NCBI GenBank assembly: GCA_023213395.1 | Contig: CM041465.1 | Span: forward strand, 235,607,741 to 235,671,740 | Direction of reading: 5' to 3' | Source of the DNA: Cycas panzhihuaensis | Taxonomy: Eukaryota; Cycadophyta | Length of the DNA: 64,000 bases | In this document: piece by piece, positions 1 through 10,371 of the stretch | Layout: the number at the start of each line of letters is the position of its first letter | How positions within the stretch are numbered: the first letter of the stretch is position 1 | The notes under the pieces: generated by a model | What the model was told of the DNA's origin: nothing | The model's input: only the letters and a program-made list of their open reading frames with translations | The model's database searches: none | Position numbers and translations under genes: made by a program

Positions 1-1040
1 ATTCCAATGAAAGAAATCTTTTTTTAACAAGTTAATTAAAGGGGAAGCAATCATTGCACAGACCCAAACAAACTTTTGATAATGCCCTATGATTCCTAAG
101 AATCCATGAAGGCCCTTGATGGTTTTGGATTTAGGCCAATTTGTGATAATTGTAATTTTCTTAGGATTCACCTTGACTCCTTCTTGAAAGATAATATGGC
201 CTAAATATTCTATTTCTATTTTCCTAAATTGACATTTTAATTTTTTGGCATAAATTTAGTTATCTGTAAGCACCTGTAATGCCTTATCAACATGATGAAG
301 ATAGTCTTCCCATGTATGGCTGAAGATCATAATGTCATTAAAAAAGACTAATATGAATTTCCTTAAGTAAGGCCAAAAGTGTTTGTTCATGAGTCCTTGA
401 AAGGTGGATGGGGTATTAGTCAAGCCAAATGGCATGACTAAAAATTCATAATATCCTTCATGTGTACGAAATACAGTTTTATGAACATCCTCTACCTTAA
501 TCCTAATTTGATGGTATCCTAACTGTAAGTCCAATGATGTGAAGAATGTTACTCTATAGAGTTTATCCAAGAGTTCATCGATGATTAGTATAGGAAATTT
601 ATCCTTAATGGTTATCTTATTAAGCTCATAGTAGTCTACATACATGCAAAATGAGCCATCCCTTTTCCTTACTAAAATCACTAGGATAGAAAAAGTACTT
701 TTACTTTCCCTAATAGTACCAGTATTAAGGAGTTCTTGAACTAGTCATTTAATTTCATTCTTTTACTAGTATGGATACTGATATGGTTGAATGTAAGGAG
801 AATTACTTCTAGCTACTAGGTGAATACTATAATCTTGGTCATATACTGGGGGAAGACCTTGAGGAATGTCTTGAAAGTCCTAGTTATGATGATGAAGTAC
901 CAAGTTTAAGTCATTTGGTATTACATCATCTTGGAGAATGTCCCCTTCTATTAGAAGTTCTTGACCTTCTAGAGCATAAAATTTGGCAATAATTCTTATA
1001 CCACCCTTTTTAATGAGCTTCTCCATATAGTGTGAGTTGA
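1..1040 (-). pseudogene. Ty3/gypsy reverse transcriptase (broken, partial)
   Basis: The longest open piece is 256-681 (141 residues), carrying RT blocks DGSFCMYVDYYELN, DLQLGYHQIRI and MPFGLTNTPSTFQGLMN. Upstream, 682-1040 gives the N-terminal RT region with stops. Downstream, 1-255 gives the block around EYLGHIIFQEGVKVNP, so the RT continues to the edge. The catalytic box, normally F-x-D-D, reads FFNDIMIF: the first aspartate is asparagine, a G-to-A change that alone should abolish polymerase activity. It is a dead copy of the enzyme that would copy the element's RNA into DNA. Confidence 0.85.
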
Positions 1041-1101
1041 TGATTTGGGTTCAAGGAGGAATGATCCCATTTAATTGATGATCGATTCCTTTAGAAGTAA
1101 A

Positions 1102-1560
1102 TCAGATAAAGAGCTCACGTATATTTAGTTGAATGGTCCTTAGTGGTTTAAGCCATTGTACCCCTAATACAATATTAACTCCTCTAACATGAATGACATA
1201 CATGGAAGTGGAGAGGTGATAGTCACATATTTGTAACTTGATGTTGTGACATTTTCCTCTACAAGAGAGTGTTCCTCCATTAGCCACCATAACCTAGAAA
1301 ATTTTGACAAGATATAGAAAATAATTAAGTTCTTTAGTAAGTTTCTAATTAATGAAATTGTCGGTACTCCTAAAATCTATGAGGACAACCACCTTCCTTT
1401 TTTTGATGTACCCAATAAGTTTGAGTATTTGTGGGGCCATGATGCCAATAAGGGCATGCATAGATATAGTGATAGTATATTCTTCTTCCTCCTCATGTGG
1501 GTCATAATCATTATTTTCTGGCTCTAATGATGCTTCCTCTACTAGTTCATCATCTTGCAC
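1102..1560 (-). pseudogene. Ty3/gypsy aspartic protease (broken)
   Basis: Two open pieces, 1345-1560 and 1102-1290, sit between gag and RT. The first ends in VVVLIDFRSTDNFIN, which matches the family pattern LIDSGSTHNFIN, but the active-site D-S/T-G has become D-F-R. The second carries the protease C-terminal block VNIVLGVQWLKPL (family: D.ILGMQWL). The protease would process the Gag-Pol polyprotein, and with the active-site glycine lost it cannot work. The acidic stretch before it (EPENNDYDPHEEEEEY) is the usual linker between the gag zinc knuckle and protease. Confidence 0.75.
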
Positions 1561-1564
1561 ATCA

Positions 1565-2463
1565 TCAATTATGAATAAGCATCGTTCAGGACACTTACGG
1601 CCTTTATTCTACTTTTGGTTACAATAAAAATATAACCATTTTAATCATTTCTCATCCATCTCTTAGGTAGTCATTCTTCGCACACCAGGAACCTAAAATT
1701 ATGGTCACTTTTTTAGAAATGTTCATGGGAGGGGTTGAGATGCCTTATTTTTTACTTTAATATGTTGAGCAAAATTAATAATTGTGGAGACGTTATTAGG
1801 TTTTAGGAGTTGCAACTCGTGTCTGATGTTATCTTCTAACCCACCAATGTACAACTCAAGTAATTTATTATGACAAAGACCATCAACCCTTATGGAGAGA
1901 CATTGGTATTCTTCTACATAAGTTGAAATAATCCCCTTCTATCTAACTTTAGCTAACTAGTTAAAGTAGTCATAATCCTAGGTACTATTATATTAAGTTA
2001 TAAGATCCTTGACAAAACCTTCCCATTGATAACTAAGCCCATCAACTATTTTCATAACCTATTGTTACCATTGGTAGGGTTCAGTTTCCATGTGTAGAGA
2101 AGTAAGAGGGATCTTCTTGTCTACTAGAACTTGATGAAGAGAAAAGTATTATTCTATTTGGGCAATCCAGGTACATACATCTATGCCATTAAACTACTTG
2201 ATTTCTACTTTGGGAAGGAAGTTATGATGGAAGTACTTTCCATTATTATCTTCATCTTCTTTAATGAAGCAACCCCCACCTATATGAGTAGTATCATCAA
2301 ATTCAATCTTTTCTTTCTTAAAAGGTTTCATGGTTGTGAGCTCTAGTATTATTGCTTCAATTTTTTCACTGAAGTTAGTTTGGATTTATAATAGGTATCC
2401 TTAAAGTTGTGTGATAACATCATTAAGATCTTAAGTCTAGCTTGGGTTAATCTTAGGGGCCAT
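1565..2463 (-). pseudogene. Ty3/gypsy gag (broken)
   Basis: A start codon at 2463 opens MAPKINPS, followed by stops at several glutamine or tryptophan positions. Reading through, the matrix/capsid region contains FNGIDVCTWIAQIE and QVLVDKKIPLTSLHMETE, matching the Retrotrans_gag pattern of an F-G-D-...-W-...-YF-x-H region. Near 1565-1620 a degenerate zinc knuckle is visible (CNQK, then a stop, then KGRKCPERC). Gag would form the particle that packages element RNA. The assignment rests on order (directly before protease) as well as these motifs. Confidence 0.65.
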
Positions 2464-3358
2464 TTATTCATAGGACCTAAGTTGAATCCTAGTTGATAAA
2501 TGTGAATGAAAGGGATTTTATTGGCTATCTAAAGACTATTATCCCTAATGTTTTATAATAAGGCAATATGGATTTTTTTTTTTTTTACTTTTTTACTCTT
2601 TTTTTTTTTTATCACTGACTAGATGACTAACTATGCATGTATAAATTGATGACAAACTAGCTAGACATACTGGATTTAATAAATTAAGGATGATTGACTT
2701 ACTAATTGTCTAGGTATACATAGACCACTAATAGATTAACTAAGTACACTAGGTATAGGCTTGTCTTGTTTGTAGGGCCTCTGATATACTAATCCTAGTT
2801 ATAAATAGTATTAAGTTACACAGGCTAATGCTCTACTATGTAGTCATACTACCCCATCTCTAGGGTATATAGAGAGTAATTTCTTAGGGCTAATCATTTA
2901 CTAGTACACTACAAATTACAAATAGTCAATAGGTTTCCTATAGTTACCTATACTAAGAAGGCCTATCTAGGGGGTCCTCCTATATACCCATAGGTACGTA
3001 GAGCTATAATTTCGCAGTCAAGTTCTATCTAAGGCTTGATTCAGGAGTGTAATCTCTAGTCCTTCACATAAGGGATGAAAAATCCATAGTGCACTTAGCC
3101 CAAAATAATAGATACTCATGATATTTATAGATCCCTAGCACAGGGTCTCTATCTAAATATAAAAAAAAACTACCCGATGACATTACTAAGATAACCGCAT
3201 GATTGCAGTGTTGTCTACCCTCAAAAAGTAAGGTAACTAAGTAGAAATTAAATGAGAATAGGTACTAATGAGAAAAAACTAATAGAAAAAAAATAATTAT
3301 TTAATACCTTTGACTCTCTTACAAGGTATGGATTGACCACTCTAATACCACTTAGTAG
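2464..3358 (-). other. Leader / LTR region of the left Ty3 remnant, non-coding
   Basis: No supported gene. It holds a poly-T-rich tract (about 2571-2608) and two candidate primer-binding sites complementary to initiator tRNA-Met: 2775-2795 (minus strand TAGTATATCAGAGGCCC) and 3335-3353. I cannot tell which belongs to this element, so its 5' LTR boundary is unresolved. Confidence 0.4.
3335..3353 (-). promoter_or_regulatory. Candidate tRNA-iMet primer-binding site
   Basis: The minus strand reads AAGTGGTATTAGAGTGGTC, close to the plant consensus TGGTATCAGAGC that primes from initiator tRNA-Met. If it is the real site, the matching 5' LTR lies to its right and was split by element A. Confidence 0.35.
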
Positions 3359-3363
3359 GATAC
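3359..3363. repeat. Target-site duplication of element A, left copy (GATAC)
   Basis: GATAC directly abuts the LTR end (TGGACGCG) and is repeated exactly at 19663-19667 after the other LTR. A perfect 5-bp duplication is what Ty3/gypsy integrases leave. Confidence 0.9.
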
Positions 3364-5869
3364 TGGACGCGCTGCTATGGGATAACTACCTAACTGATAG
3401 GCGTGGGAGGAGTAAGTGATGAAATGATAGAAAGTAGAACCTAAAAGGCGGGTAACTACCACGCAGAGCGCCCGTCTTGGAGGCCTTGAGTTCGGGATCC
3501 GCAATGGAGTATGGCTACTATTGGGCGACCCTTCCCACCTTGATCAAGGGGCGAAGGTACGTGGGATGAACTGAGTTGACACAGGGGATAGGACCCTCCA
3601 CCCTTGGGTGGCGGAAGGGGAAGAGAAGGCCCTCCGGAGACAGGCCAAGAGTAATCCTCGCAACTGACCGGATGCACGAGCGATGCGGGAAGCAAGGCGC
3701 TCGTGCGATTAAGGAAAAGGAAGGAAAGGTAAGGACAAAGAAAACTCTTACAATATTTCCTACGGATAATAGGGGTGCATGCAACAAAGCAAACAAATAC
3801 AAAAGCAGTTTCCCCTTTTAATCTTTCAATGTTCTAATTATTAAGAAAAGAATAAAAGGAAGAAACAGGTAACGAAGAGGAAAGGAAGCGTGCACCGGGC
3901 CAAGGCGTCGAGATGACGTAGCCTCCACGAGGAGCACCCAACCACTCCGTGACGTCTGGGATCACGGGATGCAATGGACAAAGGGGGTTCCTTACCCTCC
4001 CCGGAAAAGTAAATACAATACCAAAGGAAGGAAAGGACCGCTAACTAGTAAATGAGATAGCATAAAACATGATACATAGCGAACACTTACCTAGAGAGGC
4101 CAACGGCAACGCGTTCTCATGGCGTCTCGAGTACCTGTAAGCAACAAGGGTCTCCCTCTTCCCGAAGGAAGAGCACTAACATGCAACGCAAGGATCTAAC
4201 AATATATGTCTAGCAACATAAGCAAGAGTCTAAATATACATGCGTTAGCGTTAGTCCAATAAGGAAAATACCAAAGGAAAGTGACCCAAATGAAAGGAAA
4301 CAACAAGGCAAGCCTCGGGGTGGCCTACTTCCATAAGGTGCCCCAACCTCCCCCCAGGAGCCACAAGGCAGCGAGGAGAAAGTCAAGAACCAAGGCTGGA
4401 AAATGGCAAGAGAGACCCAAAGATACCCACGGGACCGGATGCTACGGAGCAAACCGGGTGGCCGTGGAACAAGGGTGAAGAAGAACCCGTGGTTCGGGCC
4501 TATGGATGGCACCCAAACCCGAACAAAGGGTCCCAAATCAGCAACTTGCAATTGTGGTTTGGCGACAAAGGAGCCTTCAAACCCTTGTTTACAAGCCAAG
4601 AGGAGCACGAGGCGAGAGGGAGGTTTTGGGGGGCCAAGAGCCGCCTAGGGAGCGTGGAAGGTGGTACAGAATCCACCCAGCTCCTCTCCAAAACCTATGC
4701 AACCCCTCAACGCCGCTGCCTTGGACAGCAAATGCGGGCAAGAAGCACAGGGAGAGTGGTATAACAGTCCTCCAAAGGGAGGAAAACCAACTCTCACGGA
4801 ACAAGTAGGAACAAATAAGCTGAAGCATAAATATCACAAAAAAACAAATGCAAAATGAAGGATACCTGGGAAGGGGAGGCAAGGGATTTGCCTCAGCTAA
4901 AGGACAGCGAAGAAGGGCTGGAAAAATAGCCCAGATGCTGGAGTGGAGCAGCTTGAGGCCCCTGCTACGGTGTGACGGAAACACCGCAAATGGGAACTCA
5001 TAGATCGCACTGGTAGAAACCAGCTGGAAACCGCTTCAAAGGAGCCCTCTCCAAGGCGTTTGAGGGGCTGAGAGAATGTCTCAGTCGAGCCAAAGGAGAG
5101 CTGGGCACTGTATGAAGAGGTGCAGGTCCAGTTGCAAAGACAAAGCCAGAGAAGAGCAGAGCAGGAGAGTGTTTTTCTTGAGAGCAACTTCAAAAGTGAG
5201 CCAAAAGATCTTTGAAAATGAGCCAAAAAGGGCTTAAGTACTCAAGCAAAACCCTAAACCGTGCGATTAGGGCGCAGCTGGAAGAGAAATAAAGCGCGAG
5301 CCACATGGCAATTTCGCAATAAATGCGAAATTGCCACAGCAGATTTTTAAAAACAACCTGAGATACCGATCAATAAATATACGCATCATGGATATTCCGT
5401 GATCAAAAAAATCCGGCAGACGCGCTAAAGCAGAGAATGGGGCCCACCAACCACCAGTTGAGGGGCAACGAAAAGGCGACATAACGCTAAAACACCCACC
5501 CAGGAGCAAACAAGCCAACAAAACGGGTCCAAAGGAGCAAAAATAGGGCTCAAGTGGGGTGGCAAGTTGACCAAACGATGATGAGTCATCACACCAAGTG
5601 AGGTGGCGCAAACCTAATGGATCCTGGAGTGAGGAGGGCAGATGCGGGAAGCAATACGGTCACCAGGGTGCTACACTTACTGGGAGTGTGCCCCTGCTAT
5701 AGTCGTCATAGGCTAAAATAAGTGCGGACGACTACAAGGCCGCCCACAAAGTCATACACATGCAGATACACAAGCAAACATCCAGTAAAAGAAAGCAATG
5801 ATAATGCAAGATACATACCTGCACTTACCTGAGTCGGTGATTCCGTATCCATTCCCTGGTTAGGAAACA
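3364..5869 (-). repeat. Element A 3' LTR
   Basis: This segment is repeated in the same orientation at 17128-19662. On the minus strand it begins TGTTTCCTAACC and ends GCGTCCA, bounded by the target duplication on one side and by a purine-rich tract on the other. The two copies are largely identical, but many differences are clustered short indels at G/C-rich spots. Open frames inside the LTR are not conserved as proteins and I do not annotate them. Confidence 0.9.
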
Positions 5870-5880
5870 CCGCCTTAGCG
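5870..5880 (-). promoter_or_regulatory. Polypurine tract of element A
   Basis: The minus strand reads GCTAAGGCGG immediately before the 3' LTR start. The equivalent site in element B is CTAAGGGGGCAA. This is the usual primer position for plus-strand DNA synthesis; one purine position is changed in A. Confidence 0.55.
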
Positions 5881-6171
5881 ATGAGAGCCTCGCCGCCTAA
5901 GCTCGGTGTGATGGCGAATCTTGGCAACACAACCGTCAAGAGTACACATGTGTATATAGATATATCAATCAAGATCATAACAAGAGGCAAGGGTGCCATG
6001 AGTGTCGTGGCGAGACGCTGCGGATACGAAAGCGGTGGAGACAACATAGGGGCCTATGGGCCACCGAAACCGCGGGAGAATGAGACAGTGAGGGGCCGCC
6101 CCACCACAAAGGATGCAAAGGAACATGTATAGCTAAATAAAGAACAAATAGTGGGTACCATAGTTTTACCT

Positions 6172-6679
6172 CATTAGTAACCCAGTTTCGAAGGTGCAAA
6201 CGGATCGCGAAATAGAGTGACAGCGACACAGGGCTTGGGCGGCGGAAGGCCAGGCAAACCTCGTGGACGGCCAAGAAGAAGGGAGAGGCGCTCAAGGATG
6301 AGGCGAACAAGGCTATCTGCCTCAGCGTTGAGGGCCCGAGGGATATGCTGGATATCGACAGAAGAAAAGCGGGATAGGAGGGATCTGGCGGCAGAAGCGA
6401 GAGTCCTCGAGTGAGGGCATCGCACCTGGTAAACCTGGGTGAGATGGGACGCCACAACTTGAGAGTCGCAAAGCAAAACCATGGGTCCGTGATGGAAACG
6501 GAGAGCATCAGTGAGGGCTTCAATGACAGCTGTATACTCGGCTTCGTTGTTGGTAGCCTCTGGGAGGAAGATCCCAGAGCGGAGGAGATTATATCCAGAA
6601 GGGTCATGAGGATCCATGCAGCGGCAGAAGGTCCAGGATTACCGCAGCTTCCGCCGTCGGTAAAAATGTAAACAGACAT
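6172..6679 (-). pseudogene. Archaeal-type RNase H (aRNH) of element A, one frameshift
   Basis: Reading starts at 6679 with MSVYIFTDGGSCGNPGPSAA. A single-base loss near 6604 shifts the frame, and the domain resumes with GIFLPEATNNEAEYTAVIEA, then MVLLCDSQVVASHL and ALNAEADSLVRLI, ending at 6172. These carry the four catalytic acidic residues of RNase H (TDGG, NNEAEY, CDS, AEAD) in the RVT_3 style of plant and archaeal RNases H. It would degrade RNA in RNA-DNA hybrids during reverse transcription. It is the second RNase H of the element, since the RT polypeptide has its own. It is placed after integrase, next to the 3' LTR, whereas in Tat elements as I know them the second RNase H sits between RT-RNase H and integrase. 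Element B has the same arrangement. Confidence 0.85.
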
Positions 6680-7856
6680 CGGCGACACAAAATCCAAGCA
6701 ATCGATGGGTGGTGAAAGCAACGTACAACAAGTCAGCAGAAAAATGGCCGTGAAGGGTAGGAGGACCTAGCAATGAGGTAACCCAGGGCGAGAACAAACA
6801 ATCCGATCACCCATGAGAGCGGAGGAGAGAAAAACCCCTTGGAGTGCCAAAAGGTCGCCTTTAGAAAGCGAAACATGCCCCCGAGTGGGGGGGCATTCCC
6901 TTTGGGGACTCCAAGAGTGAGAAAGGACTGCGGAAATGAGTCCAGGGTGGCGAAACGAGCCAAACGAGTATAAACTCGGCGGTAGCGGAGTAGCACGCAA
7001 AACGATGCAGAAGGGCCCTGGCCAAAAGTGCGATGATGACGCACCATAAATGCCCTTGCAGGAGGGCAAAAAGGGCATCAACATAGCGCGTTTGATGACA
7101 GGGCCAGAAGGCAAAGGTAATCGGGGCAACGAGACGGTCCCAATGACTGACGCGAGACCACAAACAGAGGAAGTGCCCGTTGGGGGCCCCGCCTATATAA
7201 GGAAATCGACGGGAAAATGGATTCATTTTCACCGGCTCTCGTGCGAAACCAGAGCCATTTCCCTACGCAGCGGAGCGCCACCCAACTTTGGAGGCACGCA
7301 GGGGGAGATCGGGATCGGACGGAAGCGGAGAGAGCCAAAGACGACCGACTGCACCAGAGCGTATGGCGATGGAGACCAGATCCAGTGAGTGGAAATCACT
7401 AAACCTGACCCAAATCGAAGTTCACAGTTTGTTATTTTTTTGTAGTTTTTAAAGTTATTTTGCATAGTTTAGGTGCCCCTTATGGGCAATGGGAGGCTTC
7501 CCGGGATCCGAATCGGACCCAGAAAGAGGCGGACACGGGCATTAGGGAGCACGGTCCTGGGCCCAGGGTCCACCGTAAAAATTTTGTTTTTGGGCAGAAA
7601 ACCCCCTTAGGGGTCGCTGCTCATACCGCCTCATGATCTGCGATCATCTTGCGGGCCCCACATCGTCGCGGGACCCGTGCCAAACTTAGCGGTACCGCTA
7701 AGTTTGGCGCGGTACGAAGGCAGGAAGGCAGAAAAATAGGCATGAGGGCCAAAAGAGGCCCAAATCTCAGGCAGAGAGAGATTTGAGAGAGAGAGAGGTA
7801 ATAATAGCTGACATGAGACTGACTTGAGGTGTTTTTGATGTGAACAGGTTGTCCTC
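6680..7856. other. Divergent leader between aRNH and antisense PMD (element A)
   Basis: No gene is supported here. The stretch is alignable with 39877-40539 plus 45854-46449 of element B, so it is an old part of the family. It contains the TATA-like site at 7192-7202, then about 650 bp of plus-strand leader before the PMD start. Near 7383 the plus strand has CCAGTGAGTGG, and just before the PMD frame an AG-ending tract (GTGAACAG, about 7843-7850), which could mark a leader intron. That is only a possibility. Confidence 0.5.
7192..7202 (+). promoter_or_regulatory. Conserved TATA box, possibly bidirectional (element A)
   Basis: CCTATATAAGG lies in a GC-rich context (GGCCCCGCCTATATAAGG), the classic look of a plant TATA promoter. 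Element B retains the identical 11-mer at 40436-40446 although its surroundings have diverged. The site is nearly self-complementary (reverse: CCTTATATAGG), so it could direct plus-strand transcription toward PMD, minus-strand transcription toward aRNH, or both. Confidence 0.6.
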
Positions 7857-8648
7857 GCGGTAGATAACCGCGAGAATGTGGGTATGGCTATGCTGAGTTA
7901 CATGGAGATGATGACTCAGGAGGATAGGGACATGCTGGAGAGGTGTGGCCTATACAAGGCCCTCAAGACACCTCAGTACACGTCGGACCAGAGGCTGCTG
8001 GTGGATATAGTGTCCCATTGGGACTGGAGGAGGCATGTGTTCCACCTACCATAGGTGGGGGATGTGATGGTCACGCCGAGGGATATCCGGCGGATACTGG
8101 GAGTTCCGCCACGGGAGGCCGGTGAGACTCGGACGCCGCCCAAAGACCGAGGTAGCGATGTGAGGCAGCTCTGTTCTTCACAGGAGCTGGCAGGTGGGAT
8201 CGGAGGGGAGCACCCCTCCAGACAGTTCTACTATCCGGGATTCCTCGAGTGAGGAAGATGATCATACTGTGTATTCTGTTCTGGATTTCCCGGAAACAGA
8301 ACTATAGAGAGATTCCAGGAGGATGGATGGATGCAGTTCGCCGCTGCGAAGCCGGCGAGAGGATGGACTGGGCAGCCCTGATAGCGGCGAACCTAGTCGC
8401 ATGGACGCCATCGGGACGTCCGCAGAGGAGGGCTATCATATAGCACACCGCTGCGATGTTGGTATTTCGATCACTTCGCCAGCAGGTGGCACCGGGGGAC
8501 CTCACCCTATCACGCATCGTGCCCCGATGGTCCACGGATGGCGACTCGACCGAGGGGACAGAGGATGAGCCCACGCCGACGATCGGTGGAGGCGACATCA
8601 TTGACCTCCTCACCCTCCCGGACTACATACCGAGCCTTACAGGATGGT
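7857..8648 (+). pseudogene. Antisense plant mobile domain (PMD) gene of element A
   Basis: On the strand opposite gag-pol, the frame runs from 7857 (the ATG used in element B reads GCG here; the next in-frame ATG is 7884). It encodes MLERCGLYKALKTPQYTSDQ, LVDIVSHWDWRRHVFHLP, then VGDVMVTPRDIRRILGVPP. This fits the PMD (aminotransferase-like, PF10536) core, with its W...HxFHLP..G...T..D...LLG.P pattern. A TAG replaces one glutamine codon at about 8051-8053. A frameshift near 8250 moves the rest (ILCILFWIS, RRCEAGERMDWAALIAANLV) to another frame, ending with DIIDLLTLPDYIP near 8640. PMD proteins of plants (MAIN/MAIL family) act in gene silencing, and TE-borne PMD copies are known; its role in this element is unknown. 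The homologous frame is in element B at 46450. Confidence 0.75.
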
Positions 8649-9097
8649 GAGGTGGGATAGTGACGATGAGGCAAAGTGAGGCGGAGTGTCCGCAGGAGAT
8701 GACAGCGGTGGCGACGGGATAGTGGAGATAGTGGGCGGCCACGACTGCAGGGAGGCGGGTCCTTCAGTGACAAGCAGGATGTGCGGAGGGTCCATCCGAG
8801 GTCGCCGGAGGAGAGGCAGCCCATCAGAGCGCAGGTGAGTCCGGGGACCCGTGACTAGGGCTGCAGGCTACGGATCGCGATGGGATCCAGGGACGAGAGC
8901 TGGGCCACCCCACGAGGAGAGGGACCCAGGCAGGAGGTGCTCAAGACAAGGCACTGCATCAAGTGAGAGCCAGAGGAGAGGATGCCATGGCCGGAGGATC
9001 AAAGGCCACAGAGGGAGAGCCAACCTTTTCCAAAGTCATTTAGCATCCGGATAGATGTTTGGTTTGGTTTGATCATGGTATATGACCGACGCATGGC

Positions 9098-9328
9098 GTG
9101 TTGCATCAAGTGCATGCAGAGATCAAGAGACTGATAGAGGCTGTGGCGAGGGAGATATTCCCTCATGTGAATGCAGAGGGGCAACCACCCATCCAGGCAA
9201 GCGATGAGCCTAGAGCAGCGGGAGCCCACAGAGAGGCATTCGCCCCGATGGTGAGGGCGAGGGACATATGGGCTGCAGAGTCCCAAGAGCACGCTATGTC
9301 CGTGGACGACCGCAGAGGAGAGAGATGA
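9098..9328 (+). pseudogene. C-terminal block of the antisense PMD gene (element A)
   Basis: An open plus-strand segment encodes VHAEIKRLIEAVAREIFPHV, then EGQPPIQASDEPRAAGAH and AFAPMVRARDIWAAES. Element B has the matching block at 47820-47996 (VDIRRLVEAVVWEMF, EGQPPIQVGEEP, FTPLVRTRDVWVAES). Conservation between two diverged copies supports its being real coding sequence on this strand, continuing the PMD protein after a variable linker. In B a coiled-coil-like stretch follows; in A that stretch is mostly gone. The linker between 8649 and 9097 shows no stable frame in A. Confidence 0.55.
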
Positions 9329-10371
9329 TGCGAGACGCGAGCGAGATGACGGCGCCGACGCGAGAGAGACGAGCTGCGAGGACGTCCAGACTCTAGAGGC
9401 ATGTGGTGGTGCAAAGTGAGATAGCGAGAGCGGGACCCGGTGATAATCGTCACAGGCGTCTCCGATGATGAGAGGAGGTACTCGGGAGAGCGGGATCGTA
9501 TCCAGCGACACGATCGCCTAGTAAGCGCAGATGGTCTCGAGGTCGAGCCGAGCAGACACGGACCCACACCTGGCGGCGACCCCGAGACGACCCGAGGATG
9601 AGGAGAGCGAGGCGGCTCGGAGGCCTGGGAGGAGCCTCGGAGGCATGTGGTCTCCGTGAGAGGGATCACAGAGACCTGAGATGGCACCCCTGTGAGCGGG
9701 CCACGCAGAGGGACATGTATATGCAGATCGACAGGAAAGCACGGGCCTCGTGGGGTCATATATAGGGCTATATGATTGTACCCCCGCAAGGACACCGGCT
9801 TCCAGTGATGTATGATGACATGACTTTTGATATGTATATATATGCATGGGGTGATCTAACCCCATTTGGATATGAGATCTTTGTCAGGTATGATGTGTCA
9901 TATGTGGATGATATGTATATTTATTTTTGTGTATTATGAATGTTATGTTGCAGATGTTTTATATTGTGTATATTTTGTTATATGATGCACACGTTTCCCC
10001 CCATGTACGACCACACACCTAACCAGGGCACACACACACGCGTGAGCGGATGACATAGAGGTGTGAGGTTAGGAGCGAGACTGAGTACATGTCTCTGAGG
10101 AGAGTATAGCGGGATATGCGAAGGAAGCAATGGCGGGAGAGGGAGCAACGATGCCCTCAAGTGTCTTCCTGGTTGGGGGATGCCCAAGCAAGACGACACA
10201 AGGGTTCCCAAGAGAGTATGGGAACGCGGGTTCCGCGGAAGGAACCGAAAAGAAGAAGGAGGAATCCATCTTAAGTTGCCACTCTACCCGTGGTTGGGAA
10301 GAATGGGGACAACCTAAGATGGTAGTTTAGGCTCGTTTCGGAGTAAGGCGAAGGAATCACCAAGGGATCAT
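9329..10371. other. Non-coding spacer between antisense PMD and integrase end (element A)
   Basis: I see no gene. Both strands contain open frames, but none matches a family or the homologous stretch of element B (about 48260-49200), which is alignable at the DNA level (for example around 10100-10190 versus 48905-48985). The 3' end of the PMD transcript and the end of the integrase transcript would converge here. Confidence 0.5.

Larger units (their letters stand above)
1..3358 (-). mobile_element. Ty3/gypsy LTR retrotransposon remnant, truncated by the window's left edge
   Basis: The minus strand encodes, right to left, a gag protein, an aspartic protease and a reverse transcriptase in the Ty3/gypsy order, and the RT runs off the left edge. 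RNase H, integrase and the 3' LTR would lie outside the window. The RT style (GYYEFLVMPFGLTNTPSTFQ) resembles chromovirus-type Ty3/gypsy elements rather than the Tat elements elsewhere in the window. All frames contain stops. The right end is cut by the insertion of element A, whose target duplication is at 3359-3363, so sequence to the right of 19667 may be its continuation. Confidence 0.8.

Noticed and set aside
3456-5611. Several open frames on both strands in the element A LTR (and their partners at 17216-18726)
   Set aside because: They are not preserved between the two LTR copies, match no family and overlap on all frames; GC-rich LTR sequence gives such frames by chance.
7383-7856. A possible intron in the PMD leader (GTGAGT donor, AG acceptor)
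   Set aside because: The donor is changed in element B and nothing in the sequence proves splicing; mentioned only as a possibility.
9163-9795. A 210-codon minus-strand frame next to the antisense PMD region
   Set aside because: Arg/Ser/Pro-rich shadow with no counterpart in element B, whereas the plus-strand blocks here are conserved.
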